Assembly (NCBI RefSeq): GCF_001425785.1
Contig: NZ_LMDI01000006.1
Span: forward strand, 62,001 to 126,000
Reading direction: 5' to 3'
Length of the DNA: 64,000 nucleotides
From: Rhizobacter sp. Root1221
GTDB taxonomy: Bacteria; Pseudomonadota; Gammaproteobacteria; Burkholderiales; Burkholderiaceae_C
The notes below the pieces were generated by a model. The model was not told the DNA's origin and did not search any database. It was given only the letters and a program-made list of their open reading frames with translations. Below, in pieces: positions 62,682 through 64,000 of the stretch. Each line of letters begins with the position of its first letter. Positions within the stretch are counted from its first letter, which is position 1. Both the position numbers and the translations under genes were made by a program.

Positions 62682-63403
62682 TTCGGCTCCATTTCGTCGA
62701 GGGTGGTCTTGCGCACCTGTTCAAGGTGCTTGCGAGCCGCCGCGGCGGCCGCTTCGGGCTTGTGGGTCTTCAACGCCTCGATGATGCCGCGATGCTCGGC
62801 CACGCTGTGCGCGATGGCGCCCGGGCGCTGCAGTGCCCGGCGCCGGAACTCGAGCGCGTAGTCGTAGAAGTCGGAGACCACGTCGACGAGCAGCGCGTTG
62901 CCGCAGGCCTTGTACAGCGTGGTGTGGAATTCTCGGTCGGAGATCTGGAAGCGGACCGGATCGCCAAGCATCGACTCCTGGTCATGCACGAGCACCGCGA
63001 GCCGGGCCAATTCGTTGTTGCCGATGCGCTGGGCCGCCAGCCGGATCACCTGCACCTCGACCGCGGCGCGCGCTTCGGCCACCTCTTCGAACGACCGGTC
63101 GCGCAGGTTGCCCAGCGTGCTGACGGATTCGTGCAGGGAGTAAGGCCCCGTGCCGAGCACACGCGTGCGTGCCCCCTGGCTCACTTCGATCATCTTGCGC
63201 GCGTGCAGCACACCCATCGCGGCGCGCACGGTCTCGCGCGAGACGCCCAGCGTGGAAGCGAGTTCGCGCTCGGAGGGGAGTTCGTCGCCGACGCGCAGCA
63301 GCCCGGAGTGGATCATGTAGATCAGCTTGTCGCTGATCTGGTCCTTGACCGTGCGCTTGGCGATCTGGCCTTTGTCCCCGGGGATGCGGGCGATGAGTTC
63401 CAT
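62678..63403 (-). CDS. GntR family transcriptional regulator, FadR/FCD subgroup
   Basis: A 241-residue regulator. The winged helix-turn-helix is at about residues 15-85 (LPSERELASTLGVSRETVRA, then MIEVSQGARTRV). The all-helical FCD effector domain carries metal-site candidates in SDREFHTTLYKACG and SVAEHRGIIEALKT. FCD regulators usually bind sugar acids or other carboxylates and repress catabolic genes. It heads the sugar-acid cluster. The inverted repeat 63467-63489 lies 64-86 bp upstream of its start and recurs near dctP, which suggests autoregulation plus control of both transporters. Confidence 0.93.
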   Translation of the reverse strand: MELIARIPGDKGQIAKRTVKDQISDKLIYMIHSGLLRVGDELPSERELASTLGVSRETVRAAMGVLHARKMIEVSQGARTRVLGTGPYSLHESVSTLGNLRDRSFEEVAEARAAVEVQVIRLAAQRIGNNELARLAVLVHDQESMLGDPVRFQISDREFHTTLYKACGNALLVDVVSDFYDYALEFRRRALQRPGAIAHSVAEHRGIIEALKTHKPEAAAAAARKHLEQVRKTTLDEMEPK

Positions 63404-63466
63404 AGGTCTATCGGTAGGAAGAACGTCGGTAGGAAGAACGGATCGGAATTGCCAGCGAACTGGCCT

Positions 63467-63489
63467 ACTGGTCTGGCTAGAGTACCAGT
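63467..63489. promoter_or_regulatory. Putative GntR operator upstream of gntR
   Basis: ACTGGT (63467-63472) and ACCAGT (63484-63489) are perfect inverted arms 11 bp apart. This is the most symmetric of the three related sites. It is located in the 214-bp gap upstream of gntR, where the promoter of the cluster must lie. Confidence 0.65.
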
Positions 63490-63508
63490 TGGGACTCCCG
63501 TTTTACTA

Positions 63509-63520
63509 CGGGAATTCCCG
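63509..63520. repeat. Perfect 12-bp palindrome upstream of gntR
   Basis: CGGGAATTCCCG, a perfect palindrome 20 bp beyond the putative GntR operator. It could be a second regulatory site in the gntR promoter region. No known consensus is matched with certainty. Confidence 0.3.
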
Positions 63521-63548
63521 AGTTCAGCCCACCTCGTTCTCAAGGAAA

Positions 63549-63587
63549 CGCCGGGCCGCCCCAAGTTCCTTGACCCCCACGGGGGGG
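63549..63587. repeat. GC-rich repeat related to the tctB-tctA element
   Basis: It opens with CGCCGGGCCGCCCCAAG, as the repeat at 15849-15921 does (CGGGCCGCCCCAAG shared), then runs into CCCCCACGGGGGGG. It sits between the gntR promoter region and the 3' end of the diguanylate cyclase gene. It is probably a member of the same dispersed repeat family. Confidence 0.5.
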
Positions 63588-63588
63588 C

Positions 63589-63609
63589 GGGTTGGGCCCA
63601 GCCCAACCC
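63589..63609 (-). terminator. Hairpin after the diguanylate cyclase gene
   Basis: GGGTTGGGC and GCCCAACCC are perfect 9-bp arms around CCA, starting 9 bases after the stop codon on the minus strand. No uridine tract follows, so it is likely a pause or mRNA-protecting hairpin or a factor-dependent terminator. Confidence 0.5.
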
Positions 63610-63617
63610 TGGGGCCC

Positions 63618-64000
63618 TCAGAAAAGTTCCACGTCCCCCGTCCTGGGCGCATCCTCGCGCCCCCTCGACGCGACAAGGTCGGCGTGGCTGCGGACGCAGT
63701 TGCGCCCCTGTTCCTTGGCGAGGTAGACGGCCCGGTCGGCCCGTTCGAAGGCGGCCGACGGGGAGTCTCCCTGGACGACCTGGGTGAACCCGATGCTGAC
63801 CGTGATCGTGCCCACCTGCGGGAATCGGTAGGCGGCCGTGTTGGCCCGCATCCGCTCGAGCACCTGCCGGGCGTCCTCCTCGTCGGGGCAACGCATCAGC
63901 ACCACGAATTCCTCCCCTCCGAAACGGTAGAGGCGGTCGTGGAAGCGAAAGGAGCTGTTCATGAGCCGGGACAACAGCAACAGGACTTCATCACCGATCA
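63618..64000 (-). CDS. GGDEF domain diguanylate cyclase, 3' part
   Basis: Partial gene: the frame runs off the window end, so the N-terminal part and any sensor domain are missing. Visible are the cyclase active site YRFGGEEFVVLMR, the inhibitory-site residues RFHD five residues before it, and the C-terminal AFERADRAVYLAKEQGRNCV. It is therefore predicted active and feedback-controlled, producing c-di-GMP. It is unrelated in position to the wsp operon. A hairpin follows the stop. Confidence 0.92.
   Translation of the reverse strand, partial: IGDEVLLLLSRLMNSSFRFHDRLYRFGGEEFVVLMRCPDEEDARQVLERMRANTAAYRFPQVGTITVSIGFTQVVQGDSPSAAFERADRAVYLAKEQGRNCVRSHADLVASRGREDAPRTGDVELF

Noticed and set aside
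1-64000. tRNA, rRNA, CRISPR, insertion sequence, prophage, attachment sites or origin
   Set aside because: I saw no cloverleaf-like block, spaced direct-repeat array, transposase, integrase or phage protein. A tRNA or covariance-model scan was not possible here.

Overview
This window is GC-rich, densely packed chromosomal DNA. Most genes sit in long co-directional runs joined by ATGA or GTGA stop/start overlaps. The gene content points to a metabolically versatile betaproteobacterium of the order Burkholderiales. That content includes a fused indolepyruvate:ferredoxin oxidoreductase with a divergent Lrp regulator, a Tct tripartite tricarboxylate transporter, a PHB depolymerase-like esterase, a phaB remnant, a complete Wsp system, and Liv, TRAP and ribose-type transporters. 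The species is not determinable from the sequence alone. I see no rRNA, tRNA, CRISPR array, insertion sequence, phage gene or origin.

Layout. 1-180 is the 3' end of a DAHP synthase gene. 184-4380 holds a divergent Lrp-type regulator and the fused indolepyruvate oxidoreductase. 4381-7663 (minus) holds a SnoaL-like protein with its MerR regulator behind a typical MerR promoter, a BenE-type transporter, and a ParD-like/methionine aminopeptidase pair. 7710-9171 is an AraC regulator divergent from a second SnoaL-like gene. 9266-10916 is a ribbon-helix-helix regulator followed by a PHB depolymerase-like esterase. 11050-14286 is a TctE/TctD-like two-component system divergent from a solute-binding protein. 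14335-24081 combines a tctCBA operon (minus) with a divergent operon for a split ATP-citrate-lyase-like enzyme and a malic enzyme. The apparent logic is tricarboxylate uptake, cleavage and NADPH formation. 24153-24390 is a decayed phaB remnant. It lies in the only stretch of more than 300 bp without an intact gene (24082-24447).

24448-32922 (minus) is a complete wspA-B-C-D-E-F-R operon, a surface-sensing chemosensory pathway feeding a diguanylate cyclase. 33162-36696 holds an SDR, a zinc alcohol dehydrogenase and a 2,4'-dihydroxyacetophenone-dioxygenase-like cupin, divergent from an AraC regulator. 36714-47298 (minus) is a nine-gene operon: GMC oxidoreductase, aldehyde dehydrogenase, outer-membrane SphA-like protein, a full LivKHMGF ABC importer and a type-B carboxylesterase. 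It looks like uptake and oxidation of an alcohol or ester.

47502-63403 (minus) is a large sugar-acid cluster. From upstream to downstream it encodes a GntR/FCD regulator, an SMP-30 lactonase, a cytosolic beta-propeller, a ribose-type ABC importer, a terminator, a TRAP solute-binding protein, a second beta-propeller, an amidohydrolase lactonase, TRAP permeases, a PdxA2-like dehydrogenase, an enolase-superfamily sugar-acid dehydratase, a 2-keto-3-deoxy-L-pentonate dehydratase and a 2-oxoglutarate-semialdehyde dehydrogenase. This gene set fits conversion of an L-pentonate or its lactone (L-lyxonate type) to 2-oxoglutarate. Three copies of one spaced inverted repeat (ACWGGT-N11-ACCAGT) lie upstream of gntR, upstream of dctP and inside a propeller gene. 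They probably mark the GntR operators. The window ends with the 3' part of a second diguanylate cyclase gene (63618-64000).

The least explained items are the paired cytosolic propellers, the ATP-citrate-lyase-like protein whose citrate-synthase-type domain appears to lack one of three catalytic residues, the ParD-like/Map module, and the repressor-esterase pair.
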